From the NCBI GenBank assembly GCA_047967505.1, contig CM106539.1: a stretch of 64,000 nucleotides of DNA; one strand, given 5' to 3'. Source of the DNA: Dipteris shenzhenensis. Taxonomy: Eukaryota; Polypodiophyta; Polypodiopsida; Gleicheniales. Position numbers and translations under genes: made by a program. Position 1 is the stretch's first letter; each line of letters begins with the position of its first letter. The notes beneath the pieces are model-generated. The model did no database searches, had not been told where the DNA came from, and saw nothing but the letters and a program-made list of their open reading frames with translations. This document shows, in pieces, positions 43,730 to 55,325 of the stretch.

Positions 43730-46610
43730 ATGGAGATGGACAGCGACCCCATTGCTTCCCTCCTCAAGGACCTCGTTCTTCGCCTTCTTCCCAGCCACAG
43801 CGAACATTTACATCCTTCGGATCCCCATGGCGGCCTTCACTCCATCGCAGACCGCGCTTACAAGTATTCCATGCGCATTCTTGGCAGTCGGATCGTTCCC
43901 TCCATTGCTAACGACGAAGCAGCCATGGCTGAGGCTATCAAGCGGCAGCTTGTTCTTGAAGGTAGGTCGTCGGATGCTCTCACCTTTGCGGATTTGTACA
44001 GAAGATTCTCTTCGCAGACCGGTTCGGGCTGCATCGAAAATAAATGGGCTTTGCTTTACATTCTGCGCTCTATTTCTGAGGATCAAAGAAGGGAAAGGTC
44101 CGAAACGCGGGGCGTGGCGGGCTCCTTAACATTCACGCTCTCGGGGCCTGCATCCCATGGGGGTCTGTCTGCGATGCCCGACTCTTTCGAGAAATCCAGA
44201 TCTTCGGATACTTCATCTGCTTCAGGGACTGTCAGTAATGGACAAATTGTCAGGGTGCAAAACCTGGATTCAAATCGTCTTCCCTCGGGAGGAGTTTTGC
44301 TTCTTTCCAAAGATACGGATAACGCAAAGGCAGCTGCGATCCGTGAGTTTGTAGAGCTGTGCCAAGAAGACTCGGAGATTACTGAGATGGCTCTTGTTCG
44401 GGATGTATTGTACGCTTGTCAGGGTATTGATGGTCGTTATGTCAAGTTCGACAGAGAGCTGGATGGCTTTGCTGTTGATGAAGCATTCAAGGTTCCACGA
44501 GCTACTAGATTGCTTGTTCGAAGACTTTGTGAGGTTGGATGGCTTTACAGGAGAGTGCAGCAACATATTGTAGACAGCCTCGAACAGAGTCCTATGGAGG
44601 CAGTAGGTACTGTTGGACAAGCGTTCTGTGCTGCCCTACAAGAGGAGCTCTCTGACTACTATCGACTGATGGCTGTTCTTGAGGCTCAAATTCACAATCC
44701 CATCCCTTTAATGTTCGAGGGGAAGGTACCGGGGAATTATCTTTCATTACGGCGTTTAATGGTTTGGCTTGCAGAGCCTCTTGTAAGGATGCGGCTAATG
44801 GTGGTTTTAGTCGATGATTGCAAGAGTCTTAGGGGAGGGGCCATGGCTGGTGCAATTCACATGCACGCACAACATGGCGATCCTCTGGTGCGTAATTTCA
44901 TGTCTAGACTACTACGCCACGTGTGTGCTCCTCTGTTCGAGATGGTCAGGAGGTGGGTTCTTGAAGGTGAATTGGATGATTTGTATGAAGAATTTTTTGT
45001 CATAGGTCAGCCTGTAAAAGCTGAAGCTTTATGGCGTGAGGGCTACCAACTTCAGAGTGGTATGCTTCCGTCCTTCATTCCAGAGTCTTTGGCGCAACGT
45101 ATACTTCGAACTGGTAAATCCATCAATTTCTTGAGAGTTTGCTGTGAGGATAATGGTTGGGCAGATGCAGCTGAAGAAGCAGTTGCTGCAGCTGGCATGT
45201 CGGGGGCTCAGGGTGGATTGGGCTATGGAGAAACAGAGGCTCTGGAGACGATGGTGATGGAAGCTGCAAGGAGGATTGATAGACACCTTATTAAAATAAT
45301 GTATGAACGATACAAATTTCGGGATCATTGCTTGGCCATTAAGAGGTATCTCTTGTTGGGCCAAGGTGACTTCATTCAGTATCTTATGGATCTGGTGGGT
45401 CCGGACCTCTCTCAAGCAGCAAATACTGTGGGCTCCTTCAAGCTTGCAGGTCTCCTAGAGAGTGCCATCCGGGCTTCAAATGCCCAATATGATGAAAGTG
45501 ATGTCCTAGACAGGTTAAGGGTAAAGATGATGCCTTACAATGATGGGGATAGAGGATGGGATGTGTTTTCCCTGGAGTATAATGTTCGTGATCCTCTAAA
45601 TACTGTATTTACAGAAGCTGTTATGGTGAGCTACCTTAGGATTTTCAACTTCCTATGGAGGTTAAAACGAGTCGAACATGCTTTGAGTGCAACATGGCAG
45701 ACTATGAAACCAAACTGCTTATTGGCCCGCCTTTTCACTCCTTCAGAGGGTGGGCAAAAATCTCAGGTGGTAGCAGTTTTGAGGAGGTGCCAAACTCTTC
45801 GAAATGAAATGAATCATTTTGTCACAAATTTACAATACTACATTATGTTCGAGGTCTTAGAGTATTCCTGGGCAAATTTTCTGGAAGAAATGGAGGATGC
45901 ACAGGATCTGGATGATCTTATTGCTGCACATGAAAAATACTTAATTTCTATAATTGAGAAAGCCCTTCTTGGTGAGAGGTCAAAGCTTCTGTGTAAAACT
46001 TTGTTCAGTCTGTTTGATCTCATCCTGCGATTTCGAGGACTTGCAGATCGGCTATACGAAAATGCTCGCGAGGTGCATGCAAGGTGTGTCTTCTTTTTTA
46101 GGGCTGTAGAGATCACTTTGCTCTTGCAAGACGGGGGGGGTCTTCTCCAACGAAGGAATATGGCACACCTTTTGGAACTAAACTTATTTCAAAACCTTTT
46201 TTAAAACAGGAAATGAACTTTTTTTGAAACCTGGAATTTTTGCATTCGTTGAAATATAATGTTTGTAAGGGCTTTTTTTTTCCAGGGGTGACATTCCTGC
46301 AAGGAAGAAAGTAGGGAAAGAGTTCCAACCCACTGGTACACGTTCTATGACAGGAAGAAAAACGGCAAATACAGAATTCACTGTGGAATTTTTGAAGAGT
46401 ATGGGTGAAGAAATGGATGGGATTGCTGCAGAATATTCATCTCTGCTTGAAGGATTTATCGCACAGCTTCCTGTGCAGCAGCATGTAGACTTGAAATTCC
46501 TGTCTTTTCGACTGGACTTCTCAGAGTTTTATACCCGTCAGCATATGAATGTGTCAACTATGCCTCTCAAGCTCAAGCGAACCCCTCTAAAAGCTCCAAA
46601 ATTTACTTGA
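43730..46610 (+). CDS. GCP3: Gamma-tubulin complex component 3 (GCP3/Spc98)
   Basis: Exon 1 is 43730-46083 and exon 2 is 46286-46610, joined by a GT-AG intron of 202 bp (AAG/GTGTGT … TTTTCCAG/GGGTG). The product is 892 residues, close to the usual plant size. The N-terminus MEMDSDPIASLLKDLVLRLL is GCP3-like. GRIP1 spans about residues 230-500 (AAIREFVELCQEDSEITEMA, QHIVDSLEQSP, NYLSLRRLMVWLAEP, GDPLVRNFMSRLL, LDDLYEEFFV). GRIP2, which contacts gamma-tubulin, runs from about 517 (IDRHLIKIMYERYKF, LGQGDFIQYLMDLVGPDLSQ, DVFSLEYNVRDPLNTVF, LRIFNFLWRLKRVEHAL) into exon 2 (QQHVDLKFLSFRLDFSEFY). GCP3 pairs with GCP2 and two gamma-tubulins in the microtubule-nucleating complex at nuclear envelope, cortex and phragmoplast. 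The tail after SEFY is about 20 residues and basic. Reading through the intron would add a spurious end at 46204. No defects were seen. Confidence 0.95.
46084..46285 (+). other. GCP3 intron
   Basis: GTGTGT donor after CATGCAAG, and a T8-rich pyrimidine tract then CCAG acceptor before GGGTGACATT. Splicing restores the phase (…EVHAR/GDIPARKK…). The intron is T-rich on the sense strand and contains a G8 run at about 46133. Confidence 0.9.
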
Positions 46611-46914
46611 TTTGATTTACAGGCTGGGAAATTCCCTATAATAGCAGTTTCAGCTTTGTGCCATAGAGCAGGAGAATGTTTTACAGGGCAGCCAGGTTGT
46701 TGATTCTATGGTTTCATTCATCCTTATCTTCATGGCTCTTTTTTTGGGAGATTGGATGCTATTTAGATTCTCAATCCACCGGATGCTTGTAGGTTAACAG
46801 AGAATTTGAGGACAAGAACAAATTATCCTAATTACAGGTCCAACTGATAATGTAGGTCAACTGGCAAAAGAGGCCTAGTCAGGGATAGCCCTAGGTGCCA
46901 AAAGGGAGGGGGAG
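46611..46914. other. GCP3 3' flank
   Basis: The probable 3' UTR and downstream sequence. TATAATAG at about 46638 and a T9 run at about 46739 are present. No canonical AATAAA was found. Confidence 0.4.
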
Positions 46915-47433
46915 GCCTCATTGTGTAGGTACGTTTTGATGGCCATTTTTCCTCCTTTCCCTTTGGATATCTATGCTCGTATAGTGGTCCTTTTTGGCCC
47001 GTTGTGGAGGTCCATGAGTCATGATAGGGATGCAATGATTGTGTGACCTGTCTGGTCCAGCCATTGTGACACTCCCTATCTAATCTACAACATCCTCCTG
47101 CTTCCTACCTCCATATGTACATATTTATATATATATATTCTCCCTTGCTTCCCCTACTCATCTGTTTCGCTATCAGGGCCTCATTGTGTAGGTACGTTTT
47201 GATGGATGTCTTTCCTCCTTTCCCTTATTTACGCTTGTATAGTGCTCCTTTTTTGTCCGGCGTTGTGGATGCAATGATTGTGTCACTGTTGTCTGGTTCA
47301 TGCCGTGACACTCCTTATCTAATCTACAACATCCTCCTTCCTACCTCTCTCCCTCTCTCTCTCTCGCTACACACACACACACACACACACACATCCTCAA
47401 CTTGCTCCCCCTACTCATCCCTTTTGCCATCAT
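46915..47433. repeat. 263-bp tandem duplication
   Basis: GCCTCATTGTGTAGGTACGT starts at 46915 and again at 47178. Shared blocks include CTATCTAATCTACAACATCC and CCCCTACTCATC. Copy 1 carries (TA)n near 47126-47138, while copy 2 carries (CT)n then (AC)n at about 47347-47392, so microsatellites grew independently in the two units. Confidence 0.88.
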
Positions 47434-48573
47434 TCCTCCTTCCTCTCACTCCATTCCGCTATTCTATTCCCTTTCTCTACATCCATCCTGTCACAACAAT
47501 TTAAACCTCTTTTTTTGGGCTGTGTACTCATTTCTCCTTCGATTTGCTTTCCTTCAGCCCAGCCATTTCATCCTTTGGGAATCTGCATAGCATTTGTACA
47601 AGTCATTGCAACCATTGTTTGATGATTTTTCATCACTCACATTTGTCATTGACCGTTGCTCTTGCCTCTACATCTTATCACTTGTCATTTTTTCGAACCT
47701 TCAGATTCCTTGTCAGCCTGAGATTCTTTGTCATGACGCCACAGATAATCCTTGTGCTTCCACGTCATCAGTTATGACTTTTGGATTTTTGATCTTGGAG
47801 TTTAGAGTCCTTCTTTTAGACTCTAGGCTTTGTCTGGGCTCTTGGAGTCCAATGAATTGACAAATGGATCTTAGACCTTCAGATCACCGATTCGAAATCT
47901 TGGATTCTAGACCATGGTTTTTAGAATTTGGATTCTCCATTAGCACACTTGGATCTAGGTTTTTAGATCTTGGAATATTCATCATCGCAGTTGTAACATG
48001 GATTCTCGCTTTTTGACTTTATACATCAGCACTTTTGGCTACCATGCAGCAATTTTGACTTTTTAATTTCAGACTCGACTTGGATTTAGGAGTCTCAATT
48101 TTGGTCTACAGACTTTTGCATCTCAACTGCGAAGCTCGGCACTCAAGCTCCTAGATTGGTGCTTAGAGTGAGATGTGGGAAAAGATGATGCCATTCATGC
48201 TTGCATGGGTAGATTACCACATCTAAGGGGACAAGATGACAATGGTTCTCTCTAACTTGAGGTCCAGGTTATCCATAAAGTGCCATGAATTGTATATTAT
48301 CTTCTACATTGAGTAAAGGACAACATAGAGAGCGATTGTTTTACCTTTTAATAATATGTTGGAGCATTGCCAACATCCTCAAATTGAAGGGCCTTTATAG
48401 GGTAATTTGATGTCAAGGCTCTTGTGTAAGCTTAAGTAAAATTTGAAGCTAACTTCACACTTTGCAATAGTGTCAAGCGTGCATTCTTGTAGGACTCTCA
48501 TGACGTCCTTGATATAAACGCGGAGTAATGTTTGAACATGTACTTCTAGCTCAAGTCCTAGCTTCTAGTACCA
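47434..48573. other. Non-coding, short degenerate repeats
   Basis: At 47765-48120 short phrases like CTTGGATTCTAGA, TTTTTAGATCTTGGA and TTGGATTCTCC recur in degenerate form every 20-40 bp. The style is like the CTTGGAACCTC repeats at 63.7 kb. No gene is recognised. Confidence 0.4.
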
Positions 48574-49083
48574 TGTTAGAACACAGTGAAAAATTGAATC
48601 ACCCATGAGATCACACTTGAAAACTCTAGATCCTATTTGACGTGCATGCTTTCATGTAAATGTCAACCATGCTGAAATTTGGAATAAATAGCAAGATATG
48701 TAACCAATACTTGAATAAGAACATTTGAGAGAGGACGAGAAACCTATTACAAAATGGTGCATCCGTAAACCATAGGATGTAGTCGGCAATGTGTGCCCAC
48801 TAGTGTTGCATCTGAGGCATTGCCCTAATCTGTTGCTCTCTCATTTTATTGACTCTACAAGTACCTTTGTTCACCTTCTCTAGTGCCTAGGAACCACTTT
48901 TGAAGTTCGAGCATTAGGTTGATTCTTTTCCTTGCTACTACCCTAAGTCTTCCTCCTTTAGTGCATATATATGCACTTCTAAAGGTTGGATCGTAGTCTG
49001 CAAAAGACTTCTTGGAACGATTGTGTGTCCCCCAATGGGGGCCCTATATAGGCGCCAAGCTTCCTTGATCTAACTGTTTGGCA
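48574..49083 (-). mobile_element. Copia-type LTR, probably 5'-truncated
   Basis: On the minus strand the 3' end …CACTGTGTTCTAACA is followed directly by TGGTACTAGAAGCTAGGACT, a Met-tRNA-type primer binding site (48573-48554). A TATATAGGG promoter-like box lies at 49050-49042, only about 35 bp from the proposed TG start at 49083. Most of U3 may therefore be missing, or the true start lies a little further right. The LTR cuts the copia protease region at 49122, so it inserted into that older element. Confidence 0.55.
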
Positions 49084-49121
49084 TCCTGCAATACACCCAA
49101 GCGGTTGCCTAATCTGATCGA

Positions 49122-50075
49122 CTAGTTGGTTTCTATGTCGACTAGATCTTGTCTTGGCTTATTTGGTACTGTAGCTAGCATTCTGTATAAGCATCTTTCC
49201 TTGACACCTTTTGCTACTAGCTGACATCTTTTGGATTTGTCTATAATAGTGCATTCATCACCGTCGAAGATGACTTTGTAGTTGTGTTCCGTCATTTGAC
49301 CTACTGACAAAAGGTTCTTGCTGAGCTTCGGAACATAGAGCACATCTTTGACTAATCCTTTTGTACTAGTGAAATTGTTCATAGGGATAACACCTGTCCC
49401 TTGAGCTGGATTCGATGTATTGTTTATTGTGTAGATGACATTCTTCTGTCCTTCTAATGGCTTCATTTTTGTGAACCATTCCTGATGATTTGTCATATGA
49501 GATGATGCATCGCTGTCGATGTACCAAGGATCCTATTCCACTTGGTCGACTTGATAACTGAAATCATCTTTGGGATTGAAATCAGTGTCTAGGTGCATTT
49601 TATCAGTCTGATGCAATTCCTCGCTTGCAAGAAACATATTTCCATGTTCATTTGCAAAATGACTGTGACTAGAATGTCCACCACGATGATTTCCTCTGCC
49701 TCGGGAAACTCCTCGATTACTGCTGGATTGACCGCCTTGGTCGTACTGCTTCTTGCGAAAATCTCTTTCATAGTCTCCAAACTTGTGACAGTAGTTGCAC
49801 TGAATGTTTGACACATTGGTGGATGCATTCCCTCGTCCTTGAAATCTTCCTCGGTTGGAATGATTTCCTCTTTGCTGATTCTGATTTTGCTGAGGATGAT
49901 GCTGATGCTGATGTTGATGTTGATACTGACTTTGATTTTGTTGATGATGACCACTTTTCTGGTATGATCTACCTCTGTTTTTGCCTTTGCCTCTGCTTCT
50001 GTCTGAAGCTGTGAATGCCTGATCATTAGAATGACCTTTAGTCTCTCTCTCTCTCCCTAAAGAGCAAACTATCAC
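49122..50075 (-). pseudogene. Ty1/copia gag C-terminus and protease
   Basis: One frame runs through 50075-49122 with a single TAG at about 49533. It has a His/Gln-rich segment (QYQHQHQHQHHPQQNQNQQR), then CNYCHKFGDYERDF. This is a zinc knuckle in which the His and last Cys have been lost (D and F in their places). Then come Gly/Ser/Arg-rich repeats, an acidic run, and after the TAG WYIDSDASSHMT. The protease active site D-S-G is here D-S-D. The usual copia C-terminal protease blocks follow (DVLYVPKLSKNLLSVGQMTE, IFDGDECTIIDKS, CLYRM). Knuckle and protease defects make it non-functional. The UBN2 part upstream (50076-50270) is unreadable. Its PBS and LTR are at 50274-50544. Confidence 0.85.
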
Positions 50076-50273
50076 AAGATGAAATGAAATCTCTCAAAGA
50101 ATCTATCTCATAATGGAATGAGAACTCTTAAAGAATGGAAATGGAGGAAATGGACTGAAAACTCTTCCAATGAACGGAAATCTTTCATTAACGGAATGAA
50201 AGATAGAAACCTCTCAATCTCTCAATCTCTCTCGCACTCTCAAGGAATCACAATGCCTCAGCGGAAGGCAAGT

Positions 50274-50287
50274 GAGCTCTGATACCA
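50274..50287 (-). promoter_or_regulatory. Primer binding site, copia element
   Basis: TGGTATCAGAGCTC on the minus strand immediately follows the LTR end …CATATTTTGTCA. It is the classic plant copia site complementary to initiator Met tRNA. Confidence 0.88.
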
Positions 50288-50544
50288 TGACAAAATATGA
50301 AGAGGGGAGAGGAGAAGAGTGGAGATGAGGAGAGAGGGCACAGCTAGAGAGCACTCCACAAATGACTAACTGTACACTAGATTTAGTTGGAAAAATAGAA
50401 TATATACAAACCCTTTTAGGGTTAGGGTTAGGGGATCTAACCCTTTCCTTTATAGCACTCTATAAGGTTAGTGCTATGCACATATGATCACGTGATGGTG
50501 CTATGCACACATGATCACATGATGTTGAGCGTGAACTCTCAACA
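50288..50544 (-). mobile_element. 257-bp copia LTR
   Basis: On the minus strand it runs from TGTTGAGAGTTCACGC to CATATTTTGTCA, with proper TG…CA ends and a PBS next to it. TATAAAGG (50454-50447) is a candidate promoter. A telomere-like TTTTAGGGTTAGGGTTAGGG lies at 50414-50433. Beyond 50544 the gypsy element resumes, so this copia inserted into it. The partner LTR is lost. Confidence 0.8.
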
Positions 50545-51860
50545 ATCACCGATGAATTACTGGATGTGGGCCTTTTTGAGGTGATGACACTACCTGATGA
50601 ATGCCTATTTGCGGTGGATTGATTCCCACTGTGGTATGCCAACATAGTACACCTCTTGTCTACAGGTGGCTTTCCTCTAGGACTCCAACAAAGTAATGCA
50701 AGCGGATCCTTCAAGCTACTCCTTTTGGGTTGATTGCAGGTCAATTACAAAAGCTCGAGAAGGACCAGATCTTGAGACAATGTGTGCTTCCCCATGAGAT
50801 ACAATCCACTCTTAAAGAGGCATATGCTAGCATAGCTGGAGGGCATATGGCCTCAGATGCTACTACTCAAAAGATCATGTGTGCGGGGTTCTGGTGGCCC
50901 AAGCTCTTCCGCGACTGCCATGCTCATGTGACCCGATGTGATTCATGTCAACGAGTAGGCCTCCAGCCTATAAGGCGCAAGTACCTTCCTCTCAAACCAT
51001 TCACTCCGGTGCCCCCCTTTTATCGTTGGAGATTGGATTTAATTGGGCCCATCTCTCTTACCACACACCAAGGGAACAAGTATGCTCTACTTGCCACACT
51101 GACTATGGAACCAAATGGGTCGAAGCCAAGGCAGTCAAAAACTGTACAGCCCAGGTAGTAGCCACATTTCTGTCTGATCAAATCATCTCTCAGTTTGGCT
51201 GTCCTGTTGAGTTGATGAGTGATAGAGGATTCACTTCCTAAATAACACTATTGCTGCACTAGTTCACATGCTACAAATAGTTCACAAATTTTCATCTCCC
51301 TATTACCCATGTTTCAATGGTCTTGCTGAGAGCTCAAATTGCATAATGTGCGAGATCATGCATTGTCTTTGCATAAGTTCTTTAGCACATTGGGATGATA
51401 TACTTCCAGCTGCTTTATTCGCCTACTGAACTGCTTACAAGGCGAGTACTAGGTACTCACCCTTCGAGCTAGTCTATGGACTGGAGGTCGTCATGCCTTA
51501 TGAATTTCATCTTGACACCCACAGGGTTCGTCCAATCAAAATTGACAACTTTGAAGCCTACACAATGGAATGCTTGTGGGATTTGGAGGCACTAGCAGAG
51601 CATCGACGTGAAGCTGTCTTCGCTCAAGAAGTGTGGCAGAAATGACAGAAAGCTTGGCATCACCAGAACCTCAAAAAAAGGGATTTCAAAGTTGGTGATT
51701 TAGTACTCTTGTATTCCAGTAAGTTTCTCAAACACAAACCTAAGTTTGTAAGTGGTTGGATAGGCCCATTTTTCATTGCCAAGCTTATCCCAAGTGGCAG
51801 AGTCTACTTGGCCACTTTGGAAGGCGTCTAGACTCCTATGTGCACCGTCACGCATCAAGA
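50545..51860 (+). pseudogene. Ty3/gypsy pol relic (H2C2, integrase, C-terminal domain)
   Basis: The H2C2 finger is HEIQSTLKEAYASIAGGHMA, KIMCAGFWWPKLF and CDSCQRVG. The integrase core follows with WRLDLIGPIS (Asp), a frameshift near 51108, then GTKWVEAKAVKNCTAQVVAT, GCPVELMSDRG (Asp), a stop at 51239, and CFNGLAESSN (Glu). Downstream FAY, STRYSPFELVYGLEVVMPYE and KKRDFKVGDLVLLYSSKFLK with WIGPFFIAKLIPSGRVYLAT form the GPY/F-like end. Order and spacing are standard. It is dead through at least one frameshift and several stops. RT is missing because the copia element at 48.6-50.5 kb lies across it. It leads directly into the minisatellite at 51940. Confidence 0.88.
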
Positions 51861-51939
51861 GGTACCATGATCAATGAGGAAACTCCCTCCTAGTCCTTGT
51901 ATATACACTCTTGCCTTCTCCTTCCCTGGTGACATCTTC

Positions 51940-52612
51940 TCCTTTTGAGTGCCACTTTCTCTCTCTACAAGGGTCCTCCCTGCACCTGGTGCCACTTTCT
52001 CTCTCTACATGGGTCCTCTCTACACCTGGTGCTACTTTCTCTCTCTACATGGGTCCTTCTCTTTCCACCCCAGTGTCACTTTCTCTCTCTAAGTGAGGCC
52101 TCCCCTTTTCACCCTATGCCACTTTCTCTCTCTAAGTGTGGCCTCCCTTTTTCACCCAGTGTCACTTTCTCTAAGTGAGGCCTCCCCTTTTTCACCCCAT
52201 GCCACTTTCTCTCTCTAAGTGCGACCTCCCTTTTTCATCCCGTGCCACTTTCTCCCTCTAAGTGAGGCCTCCCTTTTTCACCCCGTGCCACTTTCTCTCT
52301 CTAAGTGCCACCGTCCGTTTTCACCCCATGCCACTTTCTCTCTCTAAGTGAGGCCTCCCTTTTTCACCCCGTGCCCCTTTCTCTGTCTAAGTGCGACCTC
52401 CCCTTTTCATCCCATGCCACTTTCTCTCTCTAAGTGAGGCCTCCCTCTAAGTGTTGCCTCCCTTTTTCACTCCGTGTCACTTTCTCTCTCTAAGTGAGGG
52501 CTCCTCCTTTCATCTTGTGTCACTTTCTCTCTCTAAGTGCGGCCTCCTCTTTTCATCCCATGTCACTTTTTCTCTCTAACTACGGCCTCCCCTTTTCATC
52601 TGGTGTCACTTT
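51940..52612 (+). repeat. 43-bp minisatellite, about 15 copies
   Basis: The unit is approximately AGTGAGGCCTCCCTTTTTCA plus CCCCGTGCCACTTTCTCTCT plus CTA, about 43 bp. Copies vary at a few positions. The first units (51940-52075) have TACATGGGTCCTCTCTACAC instead, an older variant. It begins about 80 bp after the gypsy integrase end. Confidence 0.92.
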
Positions 52613-54100
52613 CTCCTTCCCTTTCCACCCTTTGTCGAACCCCTACCTCTCTCTTACAAAATCCTTCCCTTTCCACCCTCTATCCAACCCCCTATCTCTC
52701 TCTTACAAAATCCTTCCCTTTCCACCCTCTTTCCAACCCCCTACCTCTCTCTTACAAAACCCTTCCCTTTCCACCCTCTGTCCAACCCCCTACCTCTCTC
52801 TTACAAAATCCTTCTCTTTCCACCTTATGCCCAACCTCCCACCTCTCTCTTGCAAACCCTTTCTCTTTCCACCCTCTGTCCACCCCCTACCTCTCTCTCA
52901 CAAACTCCTTCTCTTTCCACCCTCTGTCCAACCCCTACCTCTCTCTTACAAAATCCTTCCCTTTCTACCCTCTGTCCAACCCCCCACCTCTCTCTTACAA
53001 AATCCTTCTCTTTCCACCCTATGTCCAACCTCCCACCTCTCTCTTACAAAATCCTTCTCTTTCCACCCTATGTCCAACCTCCCACCTCTCTCTTACAAAC
53101 CCCTTCTCTTTCCACCCTCTATCCACCCCCTACCTCTCTCTTACAACTCCTTCTCTTTCCACCCTCTATCCAACCCCTACCTATCTCTTACAAAATCCTT
53201 CCCTTTCCACCCTCTATCCAACCCCCCACCTCTCTCTTACAAAACCCTTCCCTTTCGACCCTCTGTCCAACCCCCTACCTCTCTCTTACAAACACCTTCT
53301 CTCTCCACCCTCTATCCAACCCCCCACCTCTCTCTTACAAAATCCTTCTCTTTTCCCCCTATGTCCAACCTCCCACCTCTCTCTTACAAACCCTTTCTCT
53401 TTCCACCCTCTGTCCACCCCCCATGTCTCTCTTACAAAACCCTTCCCTTTCCACCCTCTGTCCAACCCCCTACCTCTCTCTTACAAACACCTTCTCTCCC
53501 CACCCTATGTCAACTCCCCACCTCTCTCTTACAAAACCTTTCCCTTTCCACCCTATGTCCAACCCCTACCTCTCTCTTACAAAACCCTTCTCTTTCCACC
53601 CTATGTCCAACCTCCCACCTCTCTCTTACAAACCCCTTCTTTGTCCACCTCTGTCCACCCCTACCTATCTCTTTCAAACTCCTCTTTCTACCCTCTGTCC
53701 ACCCCCTACCTCTCTCCACCCTGTGTCCACCTCTATCTCTCTCTTACAAAACCCTTCCCTTTCCACCCTATGTCCAACCTCCTACCTCTCTCTTACAAAC
53801 ACCTTCCCTTTCCACCCTCTGTACACCCCCACCTCTCTCTTACAAACTCCTTCCCTTTCCACCCTATGTCCAACCCCCACCTTTCTCTTACAAAACCCTT
53901 CTCTTTCCACCCTCTGTCCACCTCTACCTCTCTCTTACAAACTCATTCCCTCTCCACCTCTACCTCTCTCTTGCAAACACCTTCTCTCTCCACCCTAAGT
54001 CACTCTCCCACCTCTCTCCTACCAATACTTTCTCTCTCCACCATTTGTCACACTCCATCTCTCTCTCTTACCAAAACCTTCTCTTTCCATCTTCCATCAT
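52613..54100 (+). repeat. 49-bp minisatellite, about 30 copies
   Basis: The unit is approximately CTTCCCTTTCCACCCTCTGT plus CCAACCCCCTACCTCTCTCT plus TACAAAATC. The period is 49 bp (for example TTACAAA at 52654 and 52703), with some 46-48-bp units. It abuts the 43-bp array and shares its pyrimidine strand bias and CTCTCTC core, so one probably evolved from the other. All three + frames stay open for 380-540 codons because no phase of the unit holds a stop. The apparent proteins are artefacts unless shown otherwise. Confidence 0.93.
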
Positions 54101-54738
54101 CCTTGCGATGCACTTCTAACTAATTTTGAGCACTTCACTAAATTTGGAGAATATGCTAAATTTAGCAAATATGCTATTTTTAGTGGATTCGGTTAAGTTT
54201 GGCAGTTTTGATTTTTGGCTCTCTCCCCTCCATCGGTTCTCTCCACCCCCTTAGACATTACACTCAAAAGTGCTATTTTTAGCACCCTGCTAATTTTAGC
54301 TTTCTTACTTTTTTGTCAACTTTTCTCTTGCTTTTTGACAATCCTCCCTCCTATGTATCACCCTTTCTTCTGTCACCTCTATCCACTCCAGCTTTGCACG
54401 CCTCTTGCTAGCGCCATCTCCTCTACCACATCTCTTGCTCCAGCTCCTCTTTCATATGCTTCTGCCATCCTTGGGCCTTCCATCATCTCCTCCTTGGGCC
54501 TTTACTTCCTCCTGCTCTCTATCTTCAGCTCCTCTCCCTGCACCCTCATAGCCTCTCTATGCCACCCCCTCTCACCACCCTCTACGTAGCTCGCCCTTCT
54601 ACTAGTGAGCACCCCCCTCACTAGCCTCAACACTATTTGAAGCCATTACAAGACATTGTAGACTCTAGAGCACACACAGTTCAAATAATTGTGATTACTT
54701 CTTGAAAACCTCACGACCAACAAAAATTAGCACTAGCT
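54101..54738. other. Spacer between minisatellite and LINE
   Basis: AT-rich with words such as GCTAAATTTAGCAAATATGC and TTTTTAGTGG, then C/T-rich (54200-54600). A 124-codon + frame (54215-54589) is compositional. No LTR boundary of the gypsy element was recognised. Confidence 0.45.
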
Positions 54739-54753
54739 AATGTATAGCAATAT
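54739..54753 (+). repeat. Left target-site duplication of the LINE
   Basis: AATGTATAGCAATAT is identical to 60507-60521. The next bases differ (G here, C at the right end), so the match is exactly 15 bp. Confidence 0.93.
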
Positions 54754-55325
54754 GAAAAGATAGGGTTGGATGGAGGATAGTGATGATGACGACGATGGCG
54801 ACTTGCATCCCTCGCAAACTAGGTTCCCTCCACTCCCTCTTAGACCTGTGTATGGTGCCCTTCCTGCATCATTCTTGTCCCACTCAACTCACACTTTGCC
54901 AAATACGACACTCATTGAGAATCCCTCGTTCAACATGCAAGATGTGACGGTGGCTGCGCCCCTCATTCCCTCTTTTGGAAGAGATTACTTTGACCCTGAC
55001 TTCATAGACCTTGCTGCATCCCCGCCGCTAGTAGACAACTCGCCTGTGCTTTCCCAAGCGAATGTCGAAGATGGATATAGAGATACATGGACCTCTCCTA
55101 CTGGCTCCCAAGAAGGAACCCAAAGAGGAACCAGTGATCGAGGAAACTCCTATGCCATTGCCAGTCATGGAGGTAGCAGACTTGGAAGGGCCATAGGTTG
55201 TGGTTCTCTCAACATTGGAGCAACATCTCCTAGCTGCCCTGGACAAGCTTCAACACTCGACACCTCATACGTGGGGGCTCTTTAGCAAAGTAGAGGGGGC
55301 TTCTTCTCTCTCCCCTTTAGAGAAA

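Noticed and set aside
45029-45415. 128-codon frame antisense to GCP3
   Set aside because: It is a shadow of the GCP3 coding frame, as are other antisense frames within 43.8-46.1 kb.
46084-46204. GCP3 ending at the stop 46204
   Set aside because: The last 40 codons do not look like GCP3, and a clean GT-AG intron leads to the conserved C-terminus in 46286-46610.
51940-54100. CRISPR-like or satellite array
   Set aside because: Units are directly adjacent without unique spacers and the genome is eukaryotic. It is a minisatellite.
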